Assembly: GCA_963796915.1 (NCBI GenBank)
Contig: CAWCNI010000004.1
Coordinates: forward strand, 2,542,001-2,606,000
Direction of reading: 5' to 3'
DNA from: JAENWD01 sp963796915
GTDB taxonomy: Bacteria; Acidobacteriota; Vicinamibacteria; Vicinamibacterales; JAENWD01
Length of the DNA stretch: 64,000 nt
Each line of letters starts with the position of its first letter. Position 1 is the first letter of the stretch. The notes under the pieces are model-generated. The model did no database searches, was not told the origin of the DNA, and worked only from the letters and a program-made list of their open reading frames with translations. Both the position numbers and the translations under genes were made by a program. This document shows positions 18,850 through 27,246 of the stretch, piece after piece.

Positions 18850-19302
18850 CGGCCCTGCTCCTGGTTTACCCACATCCAACCGTGGCGCGGCAGACGGCCG
18901 CCCACGCTCCCCCTAAAAAAATTGCTTTTCTAGTGGTCCGATGTATGCGCGGTTTATAGCACTCTGGACTTACCAGATCAACAGAAAGAAACATCTGTTA
19001 AGACCAAAACACTAAAGCTTGGCCGTTAAAGCTCATCCATAAGCGGACACTATGGTGGTTCGGATAGGTATTACCACCCGGCCATTTCCAGAGGCTGACC
19101 ACTGGCGGTTCGCTGCTCCGGGACGCAATCGCACATGTTCAGAAACGCTACAGCGAGGCGCCGCTTTCGCGTTGAGCCGCGCACTGCGCCCCGCGGCGCG
19201 CGCCGAACCGCTCGAATTCCCGCCCTGCCGGGGGGCATTTGAGGATGAGCTCTGGCCCTGAACTTGCTCGACGCAGGGCATGGCACTGACCCCCGCAAGG
19301 CC
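18850..19302. other. Long intergenic region between divergent TonB receptor and AI-2E permease genes
   Basis: About 450 bases with no convincing gene. The part from 18913 to about 19080 is much more AT-rich than the surrounding coding DNA. It contains the receptor promoter, an A/T-rich run (CTAAAAAAATTGCTTTTCTAG, in parts) within the receptor leader, and an inverted GGTGGT...ACCACC pair near 19053-19077 that could be an operator. A 69-codon open frame at 19052-19261 has no recognisable similarity or ribosome-binding site and is not called. Confidence 0.6.
18953..18981 (-). promoter_or_regulatory. Sigma-70-type promoter for the TonB receptor/TPR cluster
   Basis: Reading the minus strand, a -35 box TTGATC (18981-18976) and a -10 box TATAAA (18958-18953) are separated by exactly 17 bases. 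The start site would be near 18946, giving a leader of about 97 bases before the ATG at 18849. Confidence 0.6.
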
Positions 19303-20469
19303 ATGACGACGGCCGCGCGCCCCGTCATCGTCGACGACTCTGTAGTCCCCGAGCCGAACCCTGCGGCTGTCCCGGAGGCGAATCCCACAGCCCCGGATCG
19401 CATCGGCATGCCACTGCGGATTGTGGCCGTGCTGCTGGCGCTCGGCGCGCTCTGGTGGGCGCAGACGTTCCTGATCCCCGTCGTGTTCAGCGTGCTCGTG
19501 AGCTACGCCCTCGAGCCGGCGGTGGCGTGGATGGGGCGATGGCACATCAGGCGGGCGGTCGCCGTGCCGCTGCTGCTCCTGATTCTCGTTGTCGTCACGG
19601 GCGCGGGGGCGTATGCGCTGCGCGGCGAGGCGGTGGCCTTTGCCAATCGTCTGCCGTCGGCGGCACGGTCGGTGACCCGTGCGATTCGGTCGGCGGTGCC
19701 CGACCGCGACGGCGCCGTCGCCAAAGTCCAGCAGGCCGCGACGGAGTTGGAGCGCGCGGCAGCGGCGACGCACGGGCCGCACACCGACGGCGTCACGTCG
19801 GTCCGCGTCGAGGAGCCGACGTTCCGGTGGAGCAGCTGGCTCTGGCAGGGGTCGCAGAACGCGATGGAACTCGGCGGGCAGCTGTTCGCGATCGTCTGCC
19901 TGGTCTACTACCTGATGGCCGCCGGCGACCTCTATCGGCGCAAGATCGTCCGGATCGTCGGCACGTCGCTCTCGCAGAAGCGCGTCACTGTGCAGATCCT
20001 CGCCGAGATCGATCGACAGATCGAGCGCTTCCTCTGGGCGCGCACCGTCATCAGCGCGGTGGTCGGCGCGGCGGTCTGGGTGACGTTCCGGCTCCTCGGC
20101 CTCGAGGAGCCCGGTGTGTGGGCCGTGCTGTCAGCCCTCCTGTTCGCCATTCCCATCGTCGGCCCCGCCATGATCGTGGTCGGCGCCGGCGTCGCCGGCT
20201 TCGTGCAGTTCGGCACGATGGGCCCGGCGCTGCTGGCGGCCGGAGCGTGCCTGGTGATCGCGGCGATCGAAGGCAACATCCTGACGCCGTGGCTCATGAG
20301 CCGAGTCGGCGAGATGAACTCGGTGGCGGTCTTCGTGAGCCTGATGTTCTGGGGCTGGATCTGGGGCGTGTGGGGACTGCTGCTGGCAGTGCCGATCACG
20401 GCTGCGGTGAAGGCCGTCTGCGAGCGCGTCGAGGACTGGAACGGCATCGCCGAGCTGTTGAAGGAGTAG
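19303..20469 (+). CDS. AI-2E family (PerM/TqsA-like) membrane permease
   Basis: Polytopic inner-membrane protein of 388 residues in the AI-2E transporter family, with about seven or eight hydrophobic segments. Paired N-terminal helices (IVAVLLALGALWWAQTFLIP) are followed by a soluble region with an amphipathic stretch (about residues 95-165) and C-terminal helices with the family motif PIVGPAMIVVGAGVAGF and FWGWIWGVWGLLLAVP. Family members export autoinducer-2 or other small solutes; some act as Na+(Li+)/H+ antiporters. The specific substrate cannot be told. The ATG at 19303 is favoured; an in-frame TTG at 19264 would add 13 residues. It runs convergent to the Fsr-like exporter. Confidence 0.85.
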   Translation: MTTAARPVIVDDSVVPEPNPAAVPEANPTAPDRIGMPLRIVAVLLALGALWWAQTFLIPVVFSVLVSYALEPAVAWMGRWHIRRAVAVPLLLLILVVVTGAGAYALRGEAVAFANRLPSAARSVTRAIRSAVPDRDGAVAKVQQAATELERAAAATHGPHTDGVTSVRVEEPTFRWSSWLWQGSQNAMELGGQLFAIVCLVYYLMAAGDLYRRKIVRIVGTSLSQKRVTVQILAEIDRQIERFLWARTVISAVVGAAVWVTFRLLGLEEPGVWAVLSALLFAIPIVGPAMIVVGAGVAGFVQFGTMGPALLAAGACLVIAAIEGNILTPWLMSRVGEMNSVAVFVSLMFWGWIWGVWGLLLAVPITAAVKAVCERVEDWNGIAELLKE

Positions 20470-20484
20470 TGGGTTCTTGTAGCG

Positions 20485-20562
20485 GGCAGCGGGCAGCACG
20501 ATGTCACGCAACAGCTAGCGGGCTATTGCAATTCTGCCAGCAGCCAGCTGCCTGCCGCCAGC
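20485..20562. repeat. Inverted GGCAGCR heptamer arrays between convergent genes
   Basis: Two forward units (GGCAGCG, GGCAGCA at 20485-20498) face four reverse-complement units (TGCCAGC, AGCCAGC, TGCCTGC, CGCCAGC at 20535-20562). The arrangement can fold into a long imperfect hairpin between the stop codons of two convergent genes, where a terminator would be expected. Confidence 0.65.
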
Positions 20563-20569
20563 TACAGTG

Positions 20570-21799
20570 TCACTGAGTGCGCCGCGTGGCAGGCTCCAGA
20601 TCGGGCAGCGCGGCGGTGAGCAGCCCGAGCGCGGGAAGCCAGGCGCAGAGCGAGAACACGAACCGCACGCTGGTCGCGTCGGCGACGGTGCCAAGCGCGG
20701 CCGCCCCCAGCCCGCCGACGCCAAACGCGAAGCCGAAGAACAACCCCGCGATCATCCCGACGTTGCCGGGCACGAGCTCCTGCGCGTAGACCAGGATGGC
20801 CGAGAACGCCGACGCGAGGATCACGCCGATGATCGCCGTCAGCACGCCGGTGAAGAACAGGTTGGCGTGCGGCAGGAGCAGCGTGAACGGCAGGACGCCG
20901 AGAATCGAGCCCCAGATCACGTACTTCCTGCCGATCCGATCGCCGAGCGGCCCGCCGAGGATCGTGCCGGCGGCGACGGCGCCCAGGAACACGAAGAGGT
21001 GGAGCTGCGCGCTCTTGACCGAGACGTGGAACGTGTCGATCAGGTAGAACGTGTAGTAGGTGCTGATGCTCGCCAGGTAGATGTATTTCGAGAACACCAG
21101 CACGAGCAGCACGACCAGCGCGCGGATCACCTGCCGCCGCGAGAGGTGATGGTGCACGTCGTGGTGCTGGCTGCTCGTCGCCGGTCCACTGCGCAGCCGG
21201 CGCGCATACCACTGCCCGACGCGCCAGAGCATCACCATCGCCGCCAGCGGCGCGACGGCGAACCACGACAGGCTGGTCTGGCCGCGCGGCAGCACGATGA
21301 AGGCTGCCAGCAGCGGACCGAGGGACGAGCCCGCATTGCCGCCGACCTGGAAGAGCGACTGCGCCAGGCCATGCTGGCCGCCCGACGCCATGCGCGCGAT
21401 GCGCGACGACTCGGGATGGAAGACCGACGATCCGACGCCGACCAGCCCGGCGCCGATGAGCACGACGCCGAAGTGGCTGGCGCCAGCGAGCAGCAGCAGG
21501 CCGGCGAGCGTGAACGCCATGCCGATCGCCAGCGACTGCGGTTTGGGACGGCGATCGGTGACGTAGCCGACCACCGGCTGCAGCAGTGACGCGGTGAGCT
21601 GATTGGCGAGCGTGATCAGGCCGACGTGCTGGAAGTCGAGTTGGAGCGCGGTCTTGAGGATCGGATAGGTCGCCGGCAGCAGCGACTGCACCATGTCGTT
21701 CAGCAGGTGACAGGCGCTGAGCGCCCAGAGCACGGGGAACGACGCGGCGGGTGGCGGCGGACTCAGCGGCTTCTGAACGTCCTCGGTCTCGGCGTACAT
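20570..21799 (-). CDS. fsr: MFS exporter, fosmidomycin-resistance (Fsr)-like
   Basis: Major facilitator superfamily transporter of 409 residues with about twelve membrane helices. The run ALSACHLLNDMVQSLLPATYP, the Asp/Arg-rich loop GYVTDRRPKP after helix 2, and SSVFHPESSRIARMASGG are hallmarks of the Fsr subfamily, whose E. coli member exports fosmidomycin. The physiological substrate here is not known. A histidine-rich stretch (QHHDVHHHLSRRQ) lies in the central loop. ATG 21799 is chosen; upstream GTG and TTG codons in frame add up to three residues. Convergent with the AI-2E permease. Confidence 0.9.
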   Translation of the reverse strand: MYAETEDVQKPLSPPPPAASFPVLWALSACHLLNDMVQSLLPATYPILKTALQLDFQHVGLITLANQLTASLLQPVVGYVTDRRPKPQSLAIGMAFTLAGLLLLAGASHFGVVLIGAGLVGVGSSVFHPESSRIARMASGGQHGLAQSLFQVGGNAGSSLGPLLAAFIVLPRGQTSLSWFAVAPLAAMVMLWRVGQWYARRLRSGPATSSQHHDVHHHLSRRQVIRALVVLLVLVFSKYIYLASISTYYTFYLIDTFHVSVKSAQLHLFVFLGAVAAGTILGGPLGDRIGRKYVIWGSILGVLPFTLLLPHANLFFTGVLTAIIGVILASAFSAILVYAQELVPGNVGMIAGLFFGFAFGVGGLGAAALGTVADATSVRFVFSLCAWLPALGLLTAALPDLEPATRRTQ

Positions 21800-21889
21800 C
21801 ACAGACAATTATAGTCGTCGGTGATGCATCACGAGATGTTATGAGAAAGCATGAACGCTGCTTATGCCAGCCCCTGCCCTGCCCTTTTA

Positions 21890-22900
21890 TTAGCGTGCGG
21901 CCCAGGCGAGACCGTCGGCGGTCTTGCCCGCGGTGATGATCTTCTCGACGCCCCAGTCCGACGTGCGAATCTCCACGATCTTGCCGCTGGCGTCGCACGA
22001 CACGTACGCCATCTTGCCGTCCGGCCGCACGAGGGTCTCCTGCGGCGTCGGCGGCACGTCGATGGTCTTCACGACAGCGAAGGTCGCGAGGTCCACGACG
22101 GCGACGGCGTTGGCCGACGGCATCGCGACGATCAGGTACTTGCCGTCGATCGTCGACGCCGAGCCGTAGCCGGGAGCCGGCAGCGAGACCCAGTGATCGA
22201 CAGCGTTGGTCTGCGTGTTGATGGCCGCCATGCGCGGCTTGCCCGTGTCCGACGTGAACGCCCACTTGTCGTCGGCCGACAGCGCAATCCGCTGGGTGTG
22301 TTCGGCGATCGGGATGATCTTCAGGGTCTTGCGCGCCTGCAGATCCAGCACCGACACGGTGCCCGGGCCGACATTCGCCGTGTAGCCGCGCGTGCCGTCC
22401 TTCGAGATCGCGAGCATGTGCGATTCGGGCTGCCCCGTCGGCACGGTGCCGACGATCTTCATGGTCTTTGGATCGAGCAGTGTGATCGCCTGTTCCAGCT
22501 CTGTCGTCACGTAGAGCAGGCCGTCCTTCGGGCCGAACATCGGGCAGTGCGGGCGCACGCCGTGGCCGAAGTCGAACGTCGACTTGATGGCGTGCGTGGC
22601 CAGGTCGATCGCCACGAGATGCTGCCCGTCGGTGCCAGGCTTGCCGACGCCCGAGTTGCCGTAGATCGGCACGTAGGCCGTGCCTCCGTCGGGCGACGCG
22701 ATCACTTCGTGGCCGGTCACGCCGTTTTCGGCCACCGCCGCCAGCTGTGTGCCCGCATCCACGTCCACGATGCCCATGGTGGAGTCGCCCTTGTTCGCCA
22801 CAAGAAGCATCCCGCCGGAGGACGATCGCGCGATCCCTCGGACTGAAACTGTCATCACGAGCACCGCCAGCACTGCAATCAGGGAATAAGACTTCGTCAT
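21890..22900 (-). CDS. YVTN-type beta-propeller repeat protein
   Basis: Exported protein of 336 residues: an N-terminal signal peptide then about seven 40-residue blades of the YVTN/40-bladed propeller type, each with a VVDLAT, ISKDGTRGY or PDGKMAYVS-like pattern. Such propellers occur as surface or periplasmic proteins of uncertain function, some being quinoprotein-like. No PQQ-binding or catalytic motif is evident. It stands alone, upstream of the Fsr-like gene on the same strand with a 90-base gap. Confidence 0.85.
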   Translation of the reverse strand: MTKSYSLIAVLAVLVMTVSVRGIARSSSGGMLLVANKGDSTMGIVDVDAGTQLAAVAENGVTGHEVIASPDGGTAYVPIYGNSGVGKPGTDGQHLVAIDLATHAIKSTFDFGHGVRPHCPMFGPKDGLLYVTTELEQAITLLDPKTMKIVGTVPTGQPESHMLAISKDGTRGYTANVGPGTVSVLDLQARKTLKIIPIAEHTQRIALSADDKWAFTSDTGKPRMAAINTQTNAVDHWVSLPAPGYGSASTIDGKYLIVAMPSANAVAVVDLATFAVVKTIDVPPTPQETLVRPDGKMAYVSCDASGKIVEIRTSDWGVEKIITAGKTADGLAWAAR

Positions 22901-22958
22901 GGCGCCATCCTAACGCGGACGGCGGCGAGTGCGCATCAGGATCGATACCGGGAGGCGA

Positions 22959-24521
22959 TTACCGCGAGCCGCCCGGCCGCCCGGTGCCGGGCCCAAGCCG
23001 GACGGTCTGGCCGGCGACGATGGTCACCGGCGCAGTGACGTGGATGCCCTTGTCCTCGTTCACGAGCGTGATCAGATGACTGCCCGCGGGCAGGCGATGC
23101 CGCGGACGAAGCCCCGCGCCCACGAACCTCCCGTCGGAGTACATCCTCAGCGGCACGCGGCCCTCGAGTTGAATCCAGCCGGATGCGGTCGCTGACGGCG
23201 CCAGCCAGTCGGGTGCCGCTGCCGCATTGCGAGCCGGAATCGACGTCGGGCCAGTCGCAGGGGGCGACGTCAACGTGCCGTCGCCGCCCGAGGAAATTGC
23301 AGACGGCGCCGAGGGCTCCGCCGAAGGCGCCGGCGTCGCCGGCAACGCGGCGCTCGAGATCTGTGGCTGCGCCGACGCGCGCGTCATGAGCACCGCCAGG
23401 CCGGCCGCCTCGAGGCACACGACGATCGCCAGCGCCGCGTTGATCATCCACAGGCGGCGAACAGGAATGGTGGCGCCGCCCAGCACCGGCGCGAGCAGCG
23501 CCGGGACGGCGACGACAGACTCCGGAAGCCCGGCCCTGGCTGTCGAATCCGCGCCACCAGGTCGCGGCGGCGCCGGCGGCAGCGCGTGCGGCAGCAGGCT
23601 CGACGGCCATTCGGCCTCGACGCCCGACACCGCCTGCTCGAGCGCGGCCAGGGCATCGGCGGCCGACGCAAAGGCGAGCCTGTCGGGCACGAGCGCTCGC
23701 GCCAGCCACGATCGCATGGCGCGGCCCAGCGCCGACCCCGCGGTCGCGTCCTCAATCATGCCCATCGACGTCGGCTCTTCCTCATCGTCGATGACGCGTC
23801 CGCGCAGGACGGCGATGGCCGCCAGCGCGGTCTGAGCGACGTCGTCGGCCGCGTCAAAAGCAGCGGGGCCGCCGCGCGGGTGCACCACGACACCGAAGCG
23901 GCGCCACAGCTCGAACGACGACAGGCCGAGCGTTCGGAACGCATCGGCCAGCGGCTGTTCCGTGAGCGTCAGGCTGGCGTCGGGCCCGACGATGATGCGG
24001 TCGGGGGTGATGAGGCCGTGCACGCCGCCGGGGCCCGTCTGATGGAGCGCGATCAGCCCGCGGAGCACGTCGCGAAGCAGTCGCAGGGCCGCGGATGGTG
24101 CCGGCCGCAGGCCGGCGTGCTCCACCGCCCGCAGGAGGGCCGAGAGGCGTTCGCCCGCCGGAAGCTCGGATGCCAGGGCGAGCTGCGGACGCGGATCGTC
24201 GAGGACGGTGACCGAGCGGAGTCGCGCGAACGCCGGGTGCGCGAAGCGTGTGAGGCGATCGACGCGCGACCTGAGCGCGGCCTCGAACCCCGGGCGCGAG
24301 GACAGCTCGGCGCGGAAGCGGAGGAGCTCGAGACCGGGACCGGAGTTGTCGAAGAGGAGGAGACGATCGCCGAGGCGATCGGAGAAGCCTTCCGCGTACC
24401 ACGACACGAGGCCAGTCGCGCCGCGGCGGGAAGAATCGATCGATGGGTCGAATGCCGTCGCTGTGGGTGTCACGCGAAGGTGCGTGGCGCCATTGTGCCT
24501 GAAGCCATGGGAAAAGAACAT
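22959..24521 (-). CDS. Membrane-anchored degenerate protein kinase (pseudokinase) with C-terminal PEGA-like domain
   Basis: Protein of about 520 residues with a protein-kinase-like N-terminal half, a proline-rich linker, one membrane helix (MINAALAIVVCLEAAGLAVL) and an extracytoplasmic PEGA-like beta domain at the end (VPLRMYSDGRFVGAGLRPRH...LPAGSHLITL). The kinase half keeps the overall Ser/Thr-kinase layout but lacks key residues. No VAIK lysine is seen, the catalytic loop reads VHGLITPDRIIV instead of HRDLKPxNIL, and no DFG is seen. It is therefore probably inactive and works as a sensor or scaffold. Start uncertain: ATG 24521 or ATG 24551. It is divergent from the RskA-like gene with a gap of 40 bases or less, suggesting shared control. 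Confidence 0.65.
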   Translation of the reverse strand: MFFSHGFRHNGATHLRVTPTATAFDPSIDSSRRGATGLVSWYAEGFSDRLGDRLLLFDNSGPGLELLRFRAELSSRPGFEAALRSRVDRLTRFAHPAFARLRSVTVLDDPRPQLALASELPAGERLSALLRAVEHAGLRPAPSAALRLLRDVLRGLIALHQTGPGGVHGLITPDRIIVGPDASLTLTEQPLADAFRTLGLSSFELWRRFGVVVHPRGGPAAFDAADDVAQTALAAIAVLRGRVIDDEEEPTSMGMIEDATAGSALGRAMRSWLARALVPDRLAFASAADALAALEQAVSGVEAEWPSSLLPHALPPAPPRPGGADSTARAGLPESVVAVPALLAPVLGGATIPVRRLWMINAALAIVVCLEAAGLAVLMTRASAQPQISSAALPATPAPSAEPSAPSAISSGGDGTLTSPPATGPTSIPARNAAAAPDWLAPSATASGWIQLEGRVPLRMYSDGRFVGAGLRPRHRLPAGSHLITLVNEDKGIHVTAPVTIVAGQTVRLGPGTGRPGGSR

Positions 24522-24560
24522 CGCGAATTCGGGATCGGTTTGTCGTATCATCGCGGGCAG

Positions 24561-26042
24561 ATGGACGAGGCGCGCATCACCGATCGCAGCCTTGCGATCG
24601 AGCCCCGCACTCCCGACCTTCAGGTCCAGTTCGAACAGGTGTCCGTGGCGCTTCAGCAGCTGCGGCAGACGCAGGCGTCGCTGCACGATCTCGAGTCGCG
24701 CCTGGGCGACATGACGCGCGAGTGCGCCGGCATCCTGGATCGCTGGACCACCAACGACGAAAAGCACGCGACAGCCGTCGCCGAGCTCCACGGCCGGCTC
24801 AGTGAGTGGAACGACATCGAGCGGCGGCTGCTGAACGAGTCGACGACGCGAATCCACCAGTTCGAACGCAACCTCCATCACGAGTGGGACGCGATCCGGC
24901 AGTCGCACGAGGCGCCGCTCCGGCAGCTCGATAGCGACGCCACCCGAATCGCCGACGCCTGCCTGACGGCCGTCGACCGCGCGCTCAAGGGATTCGAGCG
25001 CGCCGAGGACCGGCTGACGGCGCTCGAGCAGAACCTCCATGCCGAGATGGGCACGCTCGCGCGCGAGGTCCGCGAGGCGGTGGCCGAGATGCGCCAGGGC
25101 CAGCTGGCCGCGCCGGCCGGCCCACGCCCGTCGTGGTCGCTCGACAACGTGGTGCGGTTGCACAACGAGCTGCGCGGCGACAGTGAGCCCGCGGATACGG
25201 CAGCTGCCCTTACCGGCGCACCGGCGCCAGCCGCCCTCACGCTGGCCTCTCCAGCTCGCGGCGCCCTCGCCCTGGCGGAGACGCCGCAGGTCGACAGCCC
25301 GGCCGAACCCAACGTGCCGACTGCGCGCGAGAGCCGTCCCCGAGCCCGGCAGGTACCGCCGGACCTCTCCGTGACGTCGATCCCGATGGCCGCCGAACCT
25401 GTACGGCCGATCGATCCGTCGCCTGCGCCAACGATTCCCGTGTGGCGCCGGACTCCCGTCATCGCGACGATCGCCGGGGCCATCGTGCTCGGCGGCTTCG
25501 GAATGTTCCTGCAGCGGCAGATGCAGGCGGGACTGGATCAGGCGTCAGCGCGCGCCGAGGCTGCCGAGCGCGGCGCCAACGAGGATCGTCAGCTGGCCCG
25601 GCGCGAGCTCGACGCCGCGCAGCAGGCGGCCGATGCGCGGCTGGAGTCGGCACAGAGAGTGGCGGCGGCCGCGCAGGCCCTTGCCGCCATCGCCGCGGCA
25701 GGAGACCTGAAACGATTCGACCTTCGCGGCGACCGAGACCTCACGGCGCAGGCGCTGTGGAGCCGGAGTCAGGGTGTCGCGTTCACCTCGGGCCATCTGC
25801 CGCCAGTGCCGACGGGCCGGGCGTATCAGCTGTGGCTCGTCGGCGCCGATCGCGCTGTCAGCGCAGGGCTGGTGACGCCTGGCGCCGAGGGCCGCGTCAG
25901 CGCCCTGTTCGACGTGCCCGCTCAGGCGCCCCGGGGAATCGCGCGGGCGGTGGTGACTGTCGAACCGCCCGCCGGATCGCCACGGCCGACCGGTCCTGAG
26001 CTGATGTCGTCGAGAATCGCTCCGCCGCCCGCCGTGCCGTGA
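24561..26042 (+). CDS. Coiled-coil membrane protein with RskA-like anti-sigma-K C-terminal domain
   Basis: Protein of 493 residues. Residues 10-190 are a long charged coiled coil (VALQQLRQTQASLHDLESRL, EAVAEMRQG). A Pro/Ala-rich linker follows, then one membrane helix (VIATIAGAIVLGGFGMFLQ), a second short coiled coil, and a C-terminal domain matching anti-sigma-K factor RskA: GRAYQLWLVG, SAGLVTPGAEGRVSALFDVP, and PPAGSPRPTGPELM. No zinc-finger anti-sigma region is present at the N-terminus and no sigma gene is adjacent, so a simple anti-sigma role is doubtful. The stop overlaps the GTG start of the next gene (GTGA). Divergent from the pseudokinase gene. Confidence 0.75.
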   Translation: MDEARITDRSLAIEPRTPDLQVQFEQVSVALQQLRQTQASLHDLESRLGDMTRECAGILDRWTTNDEKHATAVAELHGRLSEWNDIERRLLNESTTRIHQFERNLHHEWDAIRQSHEAPLRQLDSDATRIADACLTAVDRALKGFERAEDRLTALEQNLHAEMGTLAREVREAVAEMRQGQLAAPAGPRPSWSLDNVVRLHNELRGDSEPADTAAALTGAPAPAALTLASPARGALALAETPQVDSPAEPNVPTARESRPRARQVPPDLSVTSIPMAAEPVRPIDPSPAPTIPVWRRTPVIATIAGAIVLGGFGMFLQRQMQAGLDQASARAEAAERGANEDRQLARRELDAAQQAADARLESAQRVAAAAQALAAIAAAGDLKRFDLRGDRDLTAQALWSRSQGVAFTSGHLPPVPTGRAYQLWLVGADRAVSAGLVTPGAEGRVSALFDVPAQAPRGIARAVVTVEPPAGSPRPTGPELMSSRIAPPPAVP

Positions 26043-26653
26043 GCGAGGTCTCCCTCGTCTTCCCGTCGAGTGGGCTCGGCACCGAAACTCCGCGTCAGTA
26101 CTTTCGCCGCTTCCTTGGACAGCACGCGCCGGCGGTCCGCGATCTCGCGTGGTATTTCGATCAGGCGCTTCCGCAGTTCGCCGAGAACCCCGAGGTGCGC
26201 CTGGCGGTCGAGGAACTGGTCGATCAACTCGGCCGCGCGATGGGCTTCACCGTGGTGCGCGATGAGGCTGCCGGCTACGGCGCCTGGGAGTCGCCCGTCG
26301 GGTCGCACCTGCTGGTCTGGGTGCTCGACAGCCAGAGCGCGCTTCGCCATATCGGCCAGTCGACGCGCGTGCGCGACGCGCTGCTCGCCACGCCGGCGCT
26401 GCCGTCGGGCAGCCAGGCGACCTGCCTGTTCGTGATTGGCGGCCCGGTCAATCAGAAGGTCCTCGCCGACACCGTCACGTTTCGACGGAGCAGCGATCAC
26501 ATCCGCCTGCTGACGGTGGACGGGGCGCGAGTGCTCGCGGAGCTGGTGGAGCGCGGCGAGGTGTCGCACGACGCGGCGCTGACGCTGCTTCGGCCTCCGG
26601 GCGTGTTTGCCGATCCGCTGGTCGCGATGCTGCAGCGGCCCGCCGCCGAATGA
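26039..26653 (+). CDS. Conserved-looking protein of unknown function
   Basis: Not recognised. Soluble protein of 204 residues with no signal peptide or membrane helix. An N-terminal helical region with aromatic residues (QYFRRFLGQHAPAVRDLAWY) is followed by an alternating alpha/beta stretch (GFTVVRDEAAGYGAWESPVG, LLVWVLDSQSALRHI, ATCLFVIGG, IRLLTVDGARVLAELVERGE). The strand order faintly recalls a nuclease-like alpha/beta core, but no catalytic motif can be assigned. GTG 26039 overlaps the stop of the coiled-coil/RskA-like gene, so the two are coupled and probably work together. Confidence 0.7.
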   Translation: MSEVSLVFPSSGLGTETPRQYFRRFLGQHAPAVRDLAWYFDQALPQFAENPEVRLAVEELVDQLGRAMGFTVVRDEAAGYGAWESPVGSHLLVWVLDSQSALRHIGQSTRVRDALLATPALPSGSQATCLFVIGGPVNQKVLADTVTFRRSSDHIRLLTVDGARVLAELVERGEVSHDAALTLLRPPGVFADPLVAMLQRPAAE

Positions 26654-26657
26654 ACCT

Positions 26658-26675
26658 GGCCGTCAGGCGACGGCC
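26658..26675. terminator. Hairpin between convergent genes (possible bidirectional terminator)
   Basis: GGCCGTC and GACGGCC form a seven-base stem with a four-base loop. It spans the stop codon of the minus-strand gene and lies just after the stop of the plus-strand gene. No T-run follows on either strand. Confidence 0.35.
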
Positions 26676-27199
26676 ACTCCACGCAGGAGCTCGAGAATCG
26701 GCGCCAGTTGCTCGACGTACGCTCGGGCGCCGAATTCGATCACCGGGACGTCGTGGCTCGCGCCGCACAGGCGCGCGAAGGCGCGACCCATGCCGTACGC
26801 GCGGCCAAGCGCCGGGTCCGGGTTATTGAGCGCCGTCTCGTAGTGCGGAATCCGCGACGCCAAGCCTGGCTGGTCGGCGCGCCAGGCCCCACCCGCCCAT
26901 AGTGCCGCGTAGAACGCCACGCCCACCTCGCGCTGACGGGGGTGATCGGGCAGTCCCGCCCCGATGCAGAACTGCATCGTGACAATCGACAGGTATGTCA
27001 GCTCGGCCTGGACGCGCTCGGCGTCGAGACTGTACGCGCGCGCGAACTCTCCGACGCCTCGCGCGGGCTGCTCGGCGCGCTGGCGCACCGAGCGCGCCAG
27101 TTCCCCGCCCAGAGCCTCAGCGCCGATCGACGGCAGCTGGGCGCCGGCGTGAGTGGTGATCGGGAGCTCCGGGACATCAGGCATGACGGCGCCGGCCAT
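26663..27199 (-). CDS. Hypothetical alpha-helical protein
   Basis: Not recognised with certainty. Soluble helical protein of about 178 residues, no signal peptide. The helical layout and the stretches ARSVRQRAEQPARGVGEFARAY, LTYLSIVTMQFCIGAGLPDH and YGMGRAFARLCGASHD have no motif I can assign. Two starts compete: ATG 27199 and ATG 27184. The first lies inside the loop of an 11-base perfect hairpin (27185-27211). It is convergent with the 26039 gene and downstream of the AraC-type regulator on the same strand. Confidence 0.6.
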   Translation of the reverse strand: MAGAVMPDVPELPITTHAGAQLPSIGAEALGGELARSVRQRAEQPARGVGEFARAYSLDAERVQAELTYLSIVTMQFCIGAGLPDHPRQREVGVAFYAALWAGGAWRADQPGLASRIPHYETALNNPDPALGRAYGMGRAFARLCGASHDVPVIEFGARAYVEQLAPILELLRGVAVA

Positions 27200-27211
27200 T
27201 CCGGCGCCGTC
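27185..27211. promoter_or_regulatory. Perfect 11-base inverted repeat around the start codon of the downstream gene
   Basis: GACGGCGCCGG and CCGGCGCCGTC flank a five-base loop. On the minus strand the loop contains the upstream candidate ATG (27199) of the hypothetical gene, so the fold would hide that start. Read on the plus strand it is followed by GATTTTAT, terminator-like, though no plus-strand gene reads into it. Confidence 0.5.
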
Positions 27212-27246
27212 GATTTTATCCGACCATCAGGCGAGAAGAGATGGGG

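Noticed and set aside
19052..19261. A 69-codon plus-strand gene upstream of the AI-2E permease
   Set aside because: No ribosome-binding site, no recognisable family, and it overlaps the AT-rich control region.
24522..25163. A longer N-terminus for the pseudokinase gene reaching 25163
   Set aside because: It would run antisense through the coiled-coil/RskA-like gene; the sequence there lacks any fold and the divergent ATG at 24561 is well supported.
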